In this document: in pieces, positions 17,459 through 24,591 of the stretch
Numbering within the stretch: position 1 is the stretch's first letter
Layout: the number at the start of each line of letters is the position of its first letter
Assembly (NCBI GenBank): GCA_029862185.1
Contig: JAOTXX010000035.1
Coordinates: forward strand, 1 to 41,303
DNA: 41,303 bases
Source: Myxococcales bacterium
Lineage (GTDB): Bacteria; Myxococcota_A; Polyangia; Polyangiales; Houyiibacteriaceae
Direction: 5' to 3'
The notes under the pieces: generated by a model
Database searches by the model: none
What the model saw: the letters and a program-made list of their open reading frames with translations, nothing else
What the model was told of the DNA's origin: nothing
Position numbers and translations under genes: made by a program

Positions 17459-17750
17459 GAGCTCCTCTCTAGGGGGGACGGGGAGCTGGACGTTACCATT
17501 GAGCGGCGGCGCCTTTCTACAGAGAAGGCCCTTAATCGATGAAAGATTTGGGGCCGCGGTCGAAATCCGACGATCGACAGCATTTGATCGGGTAGCCAAA
17601 TGTGAGGAAGCTTACGAAGGTCCGACGAGATCCAAACGACGAGGGCGCGGGGCCGTGTGGTGGGACCTGTGGGAGTTGAGACGTTAAGGAAGACCTGCGC
17701 TTTGGCCGACACTCCGACGAGTCTGAACGCCGTCGCGCTTTCCGGAGCCC
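17459..17750. other. Intergenic region, no gene recognised
   Basis: This is the leader of the large lipoprotein (reading left) plus sequence of lower coding character. Frames here are short or are extensions of shadows of the lipoprotein. No convincing promoter, tRNA or hairpin was found by eye. Confidence 0.5.
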
Positions 17751-17948
17751 GTGTTGGTCCCCGCTGAGCATCGAGCGGAAGTGCTTCGGGTGAACCCGGA
17801 GGCGACTGCGGTGAGCGAAAAGATCGTTTGGCTATTCCTCGAAGAGCGGGACGCATCGTTTCGAGACCCGACCCGGTTTTTGGTAGGCGACACGGTCGCT
17901 CGCACCTTGTCAAGGGCGTCGGTGCGCTTCAGGATCGGCCCGCCATGA
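17751..17948 (+). CDS. Possible small ORF overlapping the OYE gene start
   Basis: A 65-codon frame from a GTG (in-frame stop at 17724) ends in TGA that overlaps the ATG of the Old Yellow Enzyme gene (ATGA, 17945-17948), an arrangement seen in coupled genes. The product has a mixed amphipathic look (AVSEKIVWLFLEERDASFR) and no recognised domain. There is no obvious Shine-Dalgarno. It could equally be a random open frame or a remnant of a longer gene. Kept only because of the overlap. Confidence 0.25.
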   Translation: MLVPAEHRAEVLRVNPEATAVSEKIVWLFLEERDASFRDPTRFLVGDTVARTLSRASVRFRIGPP

Positions 17949-19240
17949 TTGAATCCCCCCTCACGCTCCCATGCGGCCTCACGCTGAAGAATCGAGTGGC
18001 CAAGGCCGCCATGACCGAGAACATGGCCGACCCCATCGACGGCGACCCCAACGAACGGCACTTTCGTTTATACGAACGCTGGTCGAATGGCGGTGCCGGG
18101 CTTCTGATCACGGGCAACGTGATGATCGATCGGCGTTTTTTGGAGCAAGCGGGCAACGTGGTCTTGGACGCGAGGAGCAACTTCGGAGCGTTTCAAGAAT
18201 TCGCTCGGCGGGCCAAGTCCGGCGGAGCCAAAGTGATCATGCAGGTGAGCCATCCGGGCCGTCAATCGAGCCTATTCGTCACACGCAAGCCGGTCGCCCC
18301 TTCGGCGAGCGCCGCTGTCAAGATGATCGCGTCGTTTGCAAAGCCGCGTGCGCTCGACGCCGACGAAATTGAAGCGCGGATCCGGGCATTTGGCATCATG
18401 GCCGCGCAGGCGGAGAAGGCTGGTTTCGATGGGGTGCAAATCCACTCGGCGCACGGGTACCTCGGGAGCCAGTTTCTCTCTCCGCTGACCAATCTCCGAG
18501 GCGACAAATGGGGCGGTTCGCTCGAAAATCGTGCTCGATTTCTGTTGGAGTGCATCCGGGCCGTGCGCCGGGAGACTTCACCCGGTTTTGCAGTTTCCGT
18601 GAAGCTCAACTCGTCCGACTTTCAGCGCGGAGGTTTCACGCACGAAGAGTCGATCGAGGTCGCGCGCTTGCTCGACGCCGAAAGCATCGACCTGCTCGAA
18701 ATTTCGGGCGGCAATTACGAGAGCCCTGCGCTTCTACTCGGTGTCGACGACGAGAGGGCAGAAAGCACCAAGGCGCGCGAGGCTTATTTCTTCAAGTACG
18801 CTCAAGGAATTCGGCAGGCCTTCAAGCGGCCGCTCATGCTGACCGGAGGTTTGCGCTCCGCCTCGGTGATGAACGAGGTGCTGTCGAATGGCGCGGTCGA
18901 TGTGATCGGTCTTGCTCGGCCACTCGCCATAGACCCAGATTTTCCGGCGGAGCTCATTGCGGGTGACCCGTCGATCGTATCCCCGGTGAAGCCGGTTCGA
19001 TTCATCAACAAGCAGTTCAGCGCCATGGCCGAGGCGGGATACCATGGAGCCCAACTCGAGCGCATGGGCGACGGCAAGGAACCGGACGCGCATCTCTCGC
19101 CGTTTCGCGCGACGACGCACTATCTTGCCGCCCAACTGGCTGGGTTCGTTCGACTGATGCGGAGACCGGCGTTGTCGAAGCAACTCGTGGCAGAAACCAG
19201 CCGCAGCGATTCACGATCGATTCAAGACGCGGCGATGTAG
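17945..19240 (+). CDS. NADH:flavin oxidoreductase, Old Yellow Enzyme family
   Basis: The 431-residue protein has a TIM-barrel OYE layout: N-terminal PLTLPCGLTLKNRVAKAAM, an HPGRQ loop, the substrate-anion pair in QIHSAHGYLGSQFLSP, a KWGGSLENRARFLLE segment, and C-terminal FMN-phosphate binding in GGLRSASVMNEVLSNGAVDVIGLARPLA. The family uses FMN and NAD(P)H to reduce activated C=C bonds. The part after about residue 350 carries FINKQFSAMAEAGYHGAQLERM, found in the NADH-oxidase-like subgroup without the 4Fe-4S/FAD extension. The N-terminal start at 17945 matches the family. The 3' neighbour is convergent. Confidence 0.9.
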   Translation: MIESPLTLPCGLTLKNRVAKAAMTENMADPIDGDPNERHFRLYERWSNGGAGLLITGNVMIDRRFLEQAGNVVLDARSNFGAFQEFARRAKSGGAKVIMQVSHPGRQSSLFVTRKPVAPSASAAVKMIASFAKPRALDADEIEARIRAFGIMAAQAEKAGFDGVQIHSAHGYLGSQFLSPLTNLRGDKWGGSLENRARFLLECIRAVRRETSPGFAVSVKLNSSDFQRGGFTHEESIEVARLLDAESIDLLEISGGNYESPALLLGVDDERAESTKAREAYFFKYAQGIRQAFKRPLMLTGGLRSASVMNEVLSNGAVDVIGLARPLAIDPDFPAELIAGDPSIVSPVKPVRFINKQFSAMAEAGYHGAQLERMGDGKEPDAHLSPFRATTHYLAAQLAGFVRLMRRPALSKQLVAETSRSDSRSIQDAAM

Positions 19241-19258
19241 GTTTTCGCGGTATGCTCC

Positions 19259-19270
19259 TCAAGCGCTTGA
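19259..19270. repeat. 12-bp perfect palindrome between convergent genes
   Basis: TCAAGCGCTTGA lies 18 bp after the OYE stop and 34 bp from the end of the CorC-type gene. It has no loop or T-run. A weak GGGGA/TCCCC stem follows at 19290-19304. It could mark bidirectional termination, but the evidence is thin. Confidence 0.35.
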
Positions 19271-19303
19271 AATTAGAGCATCTGTGGTTGGGGAGCGTGT
19301 CCC

Positions 19304-20671
19304 CTAGGTTTCGGAGTCGGCTTCGTCTTCGCTTGGGGCTTGCTCTAGACGAAGGCGCCGGATTCGACGGCGACTGACGTCTAAGACGGTTGCCACGTAG
19401 GGCCCCACGAGCACCCGGTCGCCGGACTTTGCCATGCGTCCGAGGCGCGCGGTCACGTGCCCACCGATGGTGTCCTCATCTTCGGCTTCTTCATCACTCA
19501 GCTCGAAATCGAGCCTGTCGCAGGTTTCGGGGACGGACATGCGACCGGCGATTTCGTAGACACCCTCTTGCACTTCTTGAAACTCTCGGTCCACCTCATC
19601 GAACTCGTCGCCGAGCGGTCCCACGATTTCCTCGAGTGCGTCTTCTCGGAACGCCAATCCGATGACGGTCCCGCGCTCGTCCACAACGGCCGCGCAGTGT
19701 TGCTGGTTCGTTTGCAACTCGATGAGGAAGTTGGAAATCGACATGGTGTCCGGGACGAAAATCGCGTCTCGTGCCAGGGCGCGAAAATCAAACCCCTTCC
19801 CGTCGAGGACTTGTTGCATCACGTCTTTGGTGTGTACGAACCCGATGATCGTGTCCAAACCAACCTCGCAGAGCGGCAAGCGGCTGTGGCCACTGTCCCG
19901 GATGACCGCGACGTTATCCTCGTCGGGGAGGCCCATGGCTAGATATGCAACGTCGATGCGTGGCACCACGATATGCCGGACCTCGAGCTCCATGATTCGA
20001 AAGACGTTTCCGGTGACGTCGTGCTCGAGCTTCGAGAGGTGCCCCGCGGCCCACGAAAGCGCGAGCATCGACCGAATCTCATCCGACGTGTGTGTGCCCT
20101 CGTCGCCGTGATGCGCCGGCAAACCCGCCAGGCGCAGCAACCGGTTGGAGATGCTGTTGATGACGACGATGAACGGCCTAAAGACCCAGGTGAAAAGCTT
20201 GAGCGGCAGCGCGGTACGGAGAGCGGTCGATTCGGCCCGGCGAAGCGCCCACATCTTCGGTGCCTGTTCGCCCACCGTCATGTGCAAGACGGTAATCACG
20301 GCGAAGGCAATGGTGATCGAAACGATCGGGACCCAGGTCGCATCCGCGGCGACTTCGATACCGAGCCCACCGAGCGCTGCGATGAGCAACACCGACACGG
20401 CGGGCTCTCCCAAGGCGCCGAGGATCAGGCTCGCCAGAGTAATACCAAGCTGGCACGCCGAAAGGTAGCGATCCATGTGCTTGAGGATGTGCTGGACCAC
20501 AACGGCGCTTCGGTTTCCTTCCTTCGCCAGGTTGTCGATGCGCGTCGCACGAACCTTCACAAGCGCAAACTCGGTGGCGACGAAGAAGCCATTGAGGAGC
20601 ACGAAGAAAAGCGTTGCGCCCAAGCGCCAGGCAACCCCCACGGCATCGAGCTGTGTGTGCGGATCGCTCAT
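19304..20671 (-). CDS. CNNM/CorC-type (HlyC/TlyC) membrane protein with CBS pair
   Basis: The 455-residue protein has an N-terminal DUF21/CNNM membrane domain (LNGFFVATEFALVKVRATRI, QLGITLASLILGALGEPAV, MTVGEQAPKMWAL), a CBS pair (about 215-340: VPRIDVAYLAM, GFVHTKDVMQQV, AAVVDERGTVIGL) and a C-terminal CorC_HlyC domain (GRMSVPETCDRLDF, GGHVTARLGRM). Bacterial members are linked to Mg2+ or Co2+ efflux and export. Although labelled hemolysin, there is no evidence of toxin function. It lies 78 bp downstream of mgtE in the same orientation, which supports a Mg2+-related role and possible co-transcription. Confidence 0.88.
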   Translation of the reverse strand: MSDPHTQLDAVGVAWRLGATLFFVLLNGFFVATEFALVKVRATRIDNLAKEGNRSAVVVQHILKHMDRYLSACQLGITLASLILGALGEPAVSVLLIAALGGLGIEVAADATWVPIVSITIAFAVITVLHMTVGEQAPKMWALRRAESTALRTALPLKLFTWVFRPFIVVINSISNRLLRLAGLPAHHGDEGTHTSDEIRSMLALSWAAGHLSKLEHDVTGNVFRIMELEVRHIVVPRIDVAYLAMGLPDEDNVAVIRDSGHSRLPLCEVGLDTIIGFVHTKDVMQQVLDGKGFDFRALARDAIFVPDTMSISNFLIELQTNQQHCAAVVDERGTVIGLAFREDALEEIVGPLGDEFDEVDREFQEVQEGVYEIAGRMSVPETCDRLDFELSDEEAEDEDTIGGHVTARLGRMAKSGDRVLVGPYVATVLDVSRRRIRRLRLEQAPSEDEADSET

Positions 20672-20749
20672 GGCATGCGGCTCGCTTGCATCTTTGACGT
20701 TTTGGGCATCGTGCTCCTCTATACCAGCTTCTCGAGACTGCTCGCCGCG

Positions 20750-22054
20750 CTAAGAGGCCGCGAGCATGCCAGCAAGCAAGGTTGCAAGCCCGAGAAAGGT
20801 GAAAAAGCCCACGATGTCGGTCACGGTCGTGAGAATGATCGAAGAAGCGGTCGCTGGATCTCGGTTCAGCTTGACCAGTACGACGGGGATGATCGCGCCG
20901 GCGCCCGACGCCGCGATCATCGAGATGATCATCGCCAGAAACATGACGAAGGCGAGGCCGAGATTGCGGCTCCAAATGTAGACACCGATGGAGGTCACGA
21001 TGGAAATCGCGATCCCGTTGATCAGGCCGACGATCAGCTCCTTCACGAGTACGCGGAAGCCTTGCGACACGCGGAACTCTCGCAGGGCAAGCCCGCGCAT
21101 CGTGACGGCGAGGGCCTGGGCTCCCGTGTTGCCCGACTGGCCGGCGACCACCGGAAGAAGGACCGCGACGGCCGTGAAACGAGCGATCGTGCCTTCGAAA
21201 AGACCCACCACCGATGCCGCGAGGAAGGCGGTGACCAAATTGACGTTCAACCAAGGAAGGCGACTTCGTACGCCGACCCACGGGCGAGAGAGGGCGCGTT
21301 CTTCCCTCGAACCACCCACCATCTGCTGCAGATCCATGATGGCATCTGCTTGTGCAGCCTCGACGAGGCCGACCTGACGAATGATGCCGACGACATGGTT
21401 CTGAAGGTCGACCACGGGTAGGCTCGAGAGGTGATACTTGTTCAAGAGCTCGACCACCTCTTCACGGGAGGTCATCGGATGAACGGACACGACGCGCGGG
21501 CTCTTGAGCTCTGCCAACTGCTGGTCCGGTGCCGCGCCCACGACGTCTTGCAGGCGCACCACGCCGCTGAACGCTCCCTCGTCGTCGATGATGACGAGAT
21601 CGGAGATCCTTCGATCGCGAAGCCTCTGAATTCGCTCGAGGGCGTCTCGCACGGAGGTTTCTCTGGTGAAGACGGCGACCCGCGTGTCCATGATCTGGCC
21701 CGCGGTGCCTGGGGGATAGGCCAGAATGTCTTTGATTTCTCGTGCCAGAGAGGTCGAAACCGCACCGAGCAGATCGGAACGTGTTTCTTCGGGTAGGCGT
21801 GCCAACAGGTTTGCCGCGTGGGCCGGGTCGAGCCCGGACACGAGGTGTTCCACCCCCTTCTCCCCTCCTGCAGCCAGGATTGTCGCGGCGTAGTCCCTTT
21901 GCATGTAACCAAGAACCCTCGCCGTCGTTTGCGGCGATTCCGCAGCGAGCACGGAAGCGACCTGTTCAGGGGCGGCACTCTCCATCTGCCGCGCCGCCTC
22001 GCCGGGATGCAAGCGCATGAACTGCCCCACGACAACATGGACTGCGGCGCTCAT
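20750..22054 (-). CDS. mgtE: Magnesium transporter MgtE
   Basis: The 434-residue protein has the full MgtE architecture: helical N domain (about 1-125, ending YPPGTAGQIMDTRVAVF), CBS pair (about 130-250, with SDLVIIDDEGAFSGVVRL and SSLPVVDLQNHVVGII), a connecting helix and a five-helix membrane domain (about 270-434). The pore segment contains LPVVAGQSGNTGAQALAVTMRG. MgtE is a homodimeric Mg2+ channel gated by Mg2+ bound between the N and CBS domains. The start overlaps by 4 bp the end of an upstream gene encoding a second, membrane-free MgtE-like protein. This placement implies coordinated synthesis. Confidence 0.93.
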   Translation of the reverse strand: MSAAVHVVVGQFMRLHPGEAARQMESAAPEQVASVLAAESPQTTARVLGYMQRDYAATILAAGGEKGVEHLVSGLDPAHAANLLARLPEETRSDLLGAVSTSLAREIKDILAYPPGTAGQIMDTRVAVFTRETSVRDALERIQRLRDRRISDLVIIDDEGAFSGVVRLQDVVGAAPDQQLAELKSPRVVSVHPMTSREEVVELLNKYHLSSLPVVDLQNHVVGIIRQVGLVEAAQADAIMDLQQMVGGSREERALSRPWVGVRSRLPWLNVNLVTAFLAASVVGLFEGTIARFTAVAVLLPVVAGQSGNTGAQALAVTMRGLALREFRVSQGFRVLVKELIVGLINGIAISIVTSIGVYIWSRNLGLAFVMFLAMIISMIAASGAGAIIPVVLVKLNRDPATASSIILTTVTDIVGFFTFLGLATLLAGMLAAS

Positions 22055-22899
22055 TTGCGCCCTCGAGCGGGTTCGCTCGATCCCATCAAGACCGCGGCGG
22101 CCGACTCGACCAGTCCTCGCAGCCCGAGGCTATAGAGCTCGCCGAGGGCCAATGCGGTTTGAGCCCCGTGATCCTGTACCCCGGTGTCGAGCAACCGCTC
22201 TTCGAGCTTTCGGATCGACGAATAGCGGAGGACGCCGACGAAACGTCCATCGGCCTCGACGACAGGCAATGCGTGGAATCGCCTCCATGCCGGGTGGGCC
22301 ACAATCGCTTGCGAGCTTGCCCGCGCAGAAACGGATTGGACGGGACGAACGGCGATCAAACCGAGAAGCTGATCGCGCCTCGCCGCCATGAGCTCCGGTG
22401 AGTTGAGGACTCCCACGAGCCTCTGGTCCTCCGAGACCACGTACACATAGTGCAAGGCGTGCTTCGCGGCCCTCTGCAGTCGGTTCAGTGCGTCGCCGGC
22501 CGAGACGGATTCCGCGAGGGCAAGTGCTTCTGGATCCATGAGTGCGCCTGCTGTGTCCTGGGAGTACCGAAGGAGATTCTTCGTGGCTTTGCGCGCCGCG
22601 GGGCTCAGCGATTCGATGACCCGCGAACGCGGCTCCGGGCCCATCGCGCGAATGATCGTAGCGGCGACGTCATGGCGGGTCGCAGAGAGCGCGGCTGCAG
22701 CCTTGCTCACCTCGACTAGATCGAGGGCGCGCGCGGCCAACGTAGGGGCAAGCCATGGAAGAAGCTGGGCCAAGCGATCGAAGGGAAGGTCCCCCATCAC
22801 CTCTGCGGCATCTGCAACGGGGAGCGATTCCAGGACCCGCGCGACCTCGGCAGGGTGCGCATCGGTGAATGCGTTGAGCAACCTCGATTCAAGCTCCAC
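22051..22899 (-). CDS. Soluble MgtE-like regulatory protein (N domain plus CBS, no membrane part)
   Basis: The 282-residue protein repeats the MgtE cytosolic organisation: a helical N domain with HPAEVARVLESLPVADAAEV and FDRLAQLLPWLAPTLAARAL, then the junction LLRYSQDTAGALMDPEALAL and a CBS pair (YVYVVSEDQRLVGVLN, HALPVVEADGRFVGVLRY). It stops before any transmembrane helix. It is coupled to mgtE by an ATGA overlap and its own start overlaps the MscS-like gene by 11 bp. A Mg2+ or nucleotide sensor that forms mixed dimers with MgtE, or that regulates another partner, is a reasonable inference. It is not a truncation artefact, since the frame is intact and its sequence differs from the full MgtE. 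Confidence 0.85.
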   Translation of the reverse strand: MELESRLLNAFTDAHPAEVARVLESLPVADAAEVMGDLPFDRLAQLLPWLAPTLAARALDLVEVSKAAAALSATRHDVAATIIRAMGPEPRSRVIESLSPAARKATKNLLRYSQDTAGALMDPEALALAESVSAGDALNRLQRAAKHALHYVYVVSEDQRLVGVLNSPELMAARRDQLLGLIAVRPVQSVSARASSQAIVAHPAWRRFHALPVVEADGRFVGVLRYSSIRKLEERLLDTGVQDHGAQTALALGELYSLGLRGLVESAAAVLMGSSEPARGRK

Positions 22900-23728
22900 G
22901 GGGACCCTCCTCGCTCAAGAGCACGCACCGACTGTTCCCGAAATCCCGACCTGGAATCGAGATCTCGCCATCGGCAGTCTCCAACATGACCGCAGTCCGA
23001 CTCGTCCTCACGATGCGACCTTCGTCTGGGCCAAGACGAACCAGCTGGCCGATTCGGTGAGACTTATTCACGTAGTGCATCGCAAGAATGTCCGCTACCA
23101 GCTCGCGCGCTCCGAGGCCAAACGCCAACGCTGCGGCCGCGAGTGCGGCGGCCAGCAGAATCATGAAGATCGCGCTTAGAAGAGAGACATCCAATCCGAG
23201 CCGCTCCGCTGCGACCAGGCCGGTGGCAATCACGATCGACAGCTGCGCGAACCGGGCCAAGCCTCGGGCTTGCGATACTGGCAATCGAATGGCCGTCTTC
23301 ATGATCGCGTTTCGCGCGAGCCGGCCCGCAACGATGCCGACGAACAAGAGCGCAGCGGCAATGGCGATTCTCGGCAGGTAACTGGCAAAGGCGCCGACCC
23401 ACCGGCTGAAGACGGCAATGTTGAGCGCATCGATGGCGAGCATCGAGGTCATCAACAAGACCAGCCAGTACACGCCGCCCGCTGCGACGTTGCCAACGTC
23501 GTTGTCTTCGACTGCCTCGGACCAAGCCGCACGGCCCGTCCCCGAAGGTATTTGCATCGCGAGCCTTCGGAAGACCCCGCGGACGACCCTTCGCAGGGTC
23601 CAAGCCAAGCCCCAACCGAGAATCAAGACGATGACCGCCGTCACGAGATTGGGCAGTGCGGCGATCAGGCTCAATTTCCATTGGGTGAGTGAAGACAGGA
23701 TTTGGTTTGTCGTGTCGTCGAGCTTCAT
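22889..23728 (-). CDS. MscS-like mechanosensitive channel protein
   Basis: The 279-residue protein begins after a good GGAGAGAT site. Several hydrophobic segments occur (ALPNLVTAVIVLILGWGLAW; YWLVLLMTSMLAIDAL; IAIAAALLFVGIVAG; SIVIATGLVAAERLG), followed by a pore-like AAALAAAALAFGLGARELVADILA and a short beta domain (GRIVRTSRTAVMLETADGEISIPGRDF). This is the small-conductance mechanosensitive channel fold with the Ala/Gly-rich pore helix. The C-terminal cytosolic cage is much reduced. The N-terminal QVDD-type region resembles the conserved TM-helix (TM_helix) subgroup. Role: osmotic-shock ion release in the inner membrane. The end overlaps the soluble MgtE-like gene. Confidence 0.85.
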   Translation of the reverse strand: MKLDDTTNQILSSLTQWKLSLIAALPNLVTAVIVLILGWGLAWTLRRVVRGVFRRLAMQIPSGTGRAAWSEAVEDNDVGNVAAGGVYWLVLLMTSMLAIDALNIAVFSRWVGAFASYLPRIAIAAALLFVGIVAGRLARNAIMKTAIRLPVSQARGLARFAQLSIVIATGLVAAERLGLDVSLLSAIFMILLAAALAAAALAFGLGARELVADILAMHYVNKSHRIGQLVRLGPDEGRIVRTSRTAVMLETADGEISIPGRDFGNSRCVLLSEEGPRGA

Positions 23729-23808
23729 GGGATCTCTCCGGCTGAGTCATGGCGACCGGCTTCTCGAGCTGCCGGCGCCCAGGTGCTTGGTTCAGGAGGT
23801 GGTGGCGA

Positions 23809-24318
23809 TTATTCCGCGCTCGCAGCGACGTTGCGATCTCGAGCCCAGCTGGCCTCGTCAGTGCCCGTCGCCATCTCTTCTCCGACGGAGGTGATCGAAA
23901 CCCGGCTCGAATTCAAACCGAGGGCGCGCATGTAGTCCCGAACGGCGCTCGCACGTCGTTCGCCCAGTGCGATGTTGTATTCCTCGGTGCCCCGCGGATC
24001 GCATGCACCGGTCAACAGGAGCCCGCCTTCGAGCCCTTGGCCACGGAAGCATTCGACGGCCTCCTGGATCGTCGCAAGTGCAACGCTGTCGAGCTCTGCT
24101 GAATCGAAGGCGAAATACACCGTCTGCAGCTCGCAGCGGACTTCTTCGATCGGTACCGGTTCGGGCTCTGGAGGAGGCGCTTCCGCCCCCGTGGTGACCT
24201 CTGGCTCGGCCTCCTCTGCCTCCTTCTTGCAGCCGGCCATCGCCGCTGCACTCACGCAGGCGCAGATGGAAATCGTGAGAAGCCTATTCAGACGCATTTT
24301 CATGTTCGTTTGCGACAT
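23809..24318 (-). CDS. Pal/OmpA-family peptidoglycan-associated lipoprotein
   Basis: From the ATG at 24318 (AAGGAG 8 bases upstream on the coding strand) the product is 169 residues. A lipoprotein signal ends at a Gly-Cys (AAAMAGC), followed by an acidic Glu/Pro linker. The OmpA_C domain has VYFAFDSAELD, then GACDPRGTEEYNIALGERRASAVRDYM and SVGEEMATGTDEASWARDRN, close to Pal. The Asp and Arg that grip diaminopimelate are present. It would tether the outer membrane to the cell wall. It is the first gene of a leftward set (MscS-like, soluble MgtE-like, MgtE, CorC-like) and has a sigma54-type promoter in front of it. Confidence 0.87.
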   Translation of the reverse strand: MSQTNMKMRLNRLLTISICACVSAAAMAGCKKEAEEAEPEVTTGAEAPPPEPEPVPIEEVRCELQTVYFAFDSAELDSVALATIQEAVECFRGQGLEGGLLLTGACDPRGTEEYNIALGERRASAVRDYMRALGLNSSRVSITSVGEEMATGTDEASWARDRNVAASAE

Positions 24319-24383
24319 CGTCTCGTCTCCTTCGCGGGGCTTGGATCAGCCACTGATTAGGCCGCCCCGATTGGGCCACGCTA

Positions 24384-24402
24384 CCAGCAGGAACCGTGCC
24401 AA
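24384..24402 (-). promoter_or_regulatory. Sigma54 (-24/-12) promoter of the Pal-lipoprotein operon
   Basis: On the minus strand TTGGCACGGTTCCTGCTGG has GG (24400-24399) and GC (24388-24387) separated by exactly 10 bases. The -24 box TTGGCACG is perfect and the -12 box CTGC has one deviation from TTGC. The predicted transcription start is near 24375, 57 bases before the Pal ATG. Confidence 0.75.
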
Positions 24403-24473
24403 AGACTGCCGCCCGCGGATTGTGCCTGGCGCCGAGGCCGCTGGAAAGAGGGTCTGCCGCATGAGAGCGCGCG

Positions 24474-24522
24474 AGTGCAGAATTTGCTCTCCCTCAGACT
24501 GGAGCGACGCAATCGCTGCACA
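24474..24522. promoter_or_regulatory. Two tandem activator sites (UAS) upstream of the Pal promoter
   Basis: AGTGCA-GAATT-TGCTCT (24474-24490) matches 11 of 12 arm bases of AGTGCA-N5-TGCACT. A second, weaker copy, GACGCA-ATCGC-TGCACA (24506-24522), matches 8 of 12. Their centres lie 32 bp apart, near -107 and -139 of the predicted leftward start, the usual range for sigma54 activator binding. The same geometry occurs before rimK. Confidence 0.55.
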
Positions 24523-24591
24523 GGGGCCTGGCGTCCTACCGACCCCTACTTGCCAGGCTTCGGCGCAGGGCGCAGCATCGCTCCGAGACCC

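Noticed and set aside
19973-21421. 482-codon plus-strand frame
   Set aside because: Spans two real genes (CorC-like and mgtE) in antisense; His/Asp/Arg-rich composition is typical of shadows.
24425-24445. Plus-strand GG-N10-GC (CTGGCGCCGAGGCCGCTGG) upstream of the divergent ATP-grasp gene
   Set aside because: The -24 and -12 boxes match consensus poorly in GC-rich DNA where GG-N10-GC arises by chance.
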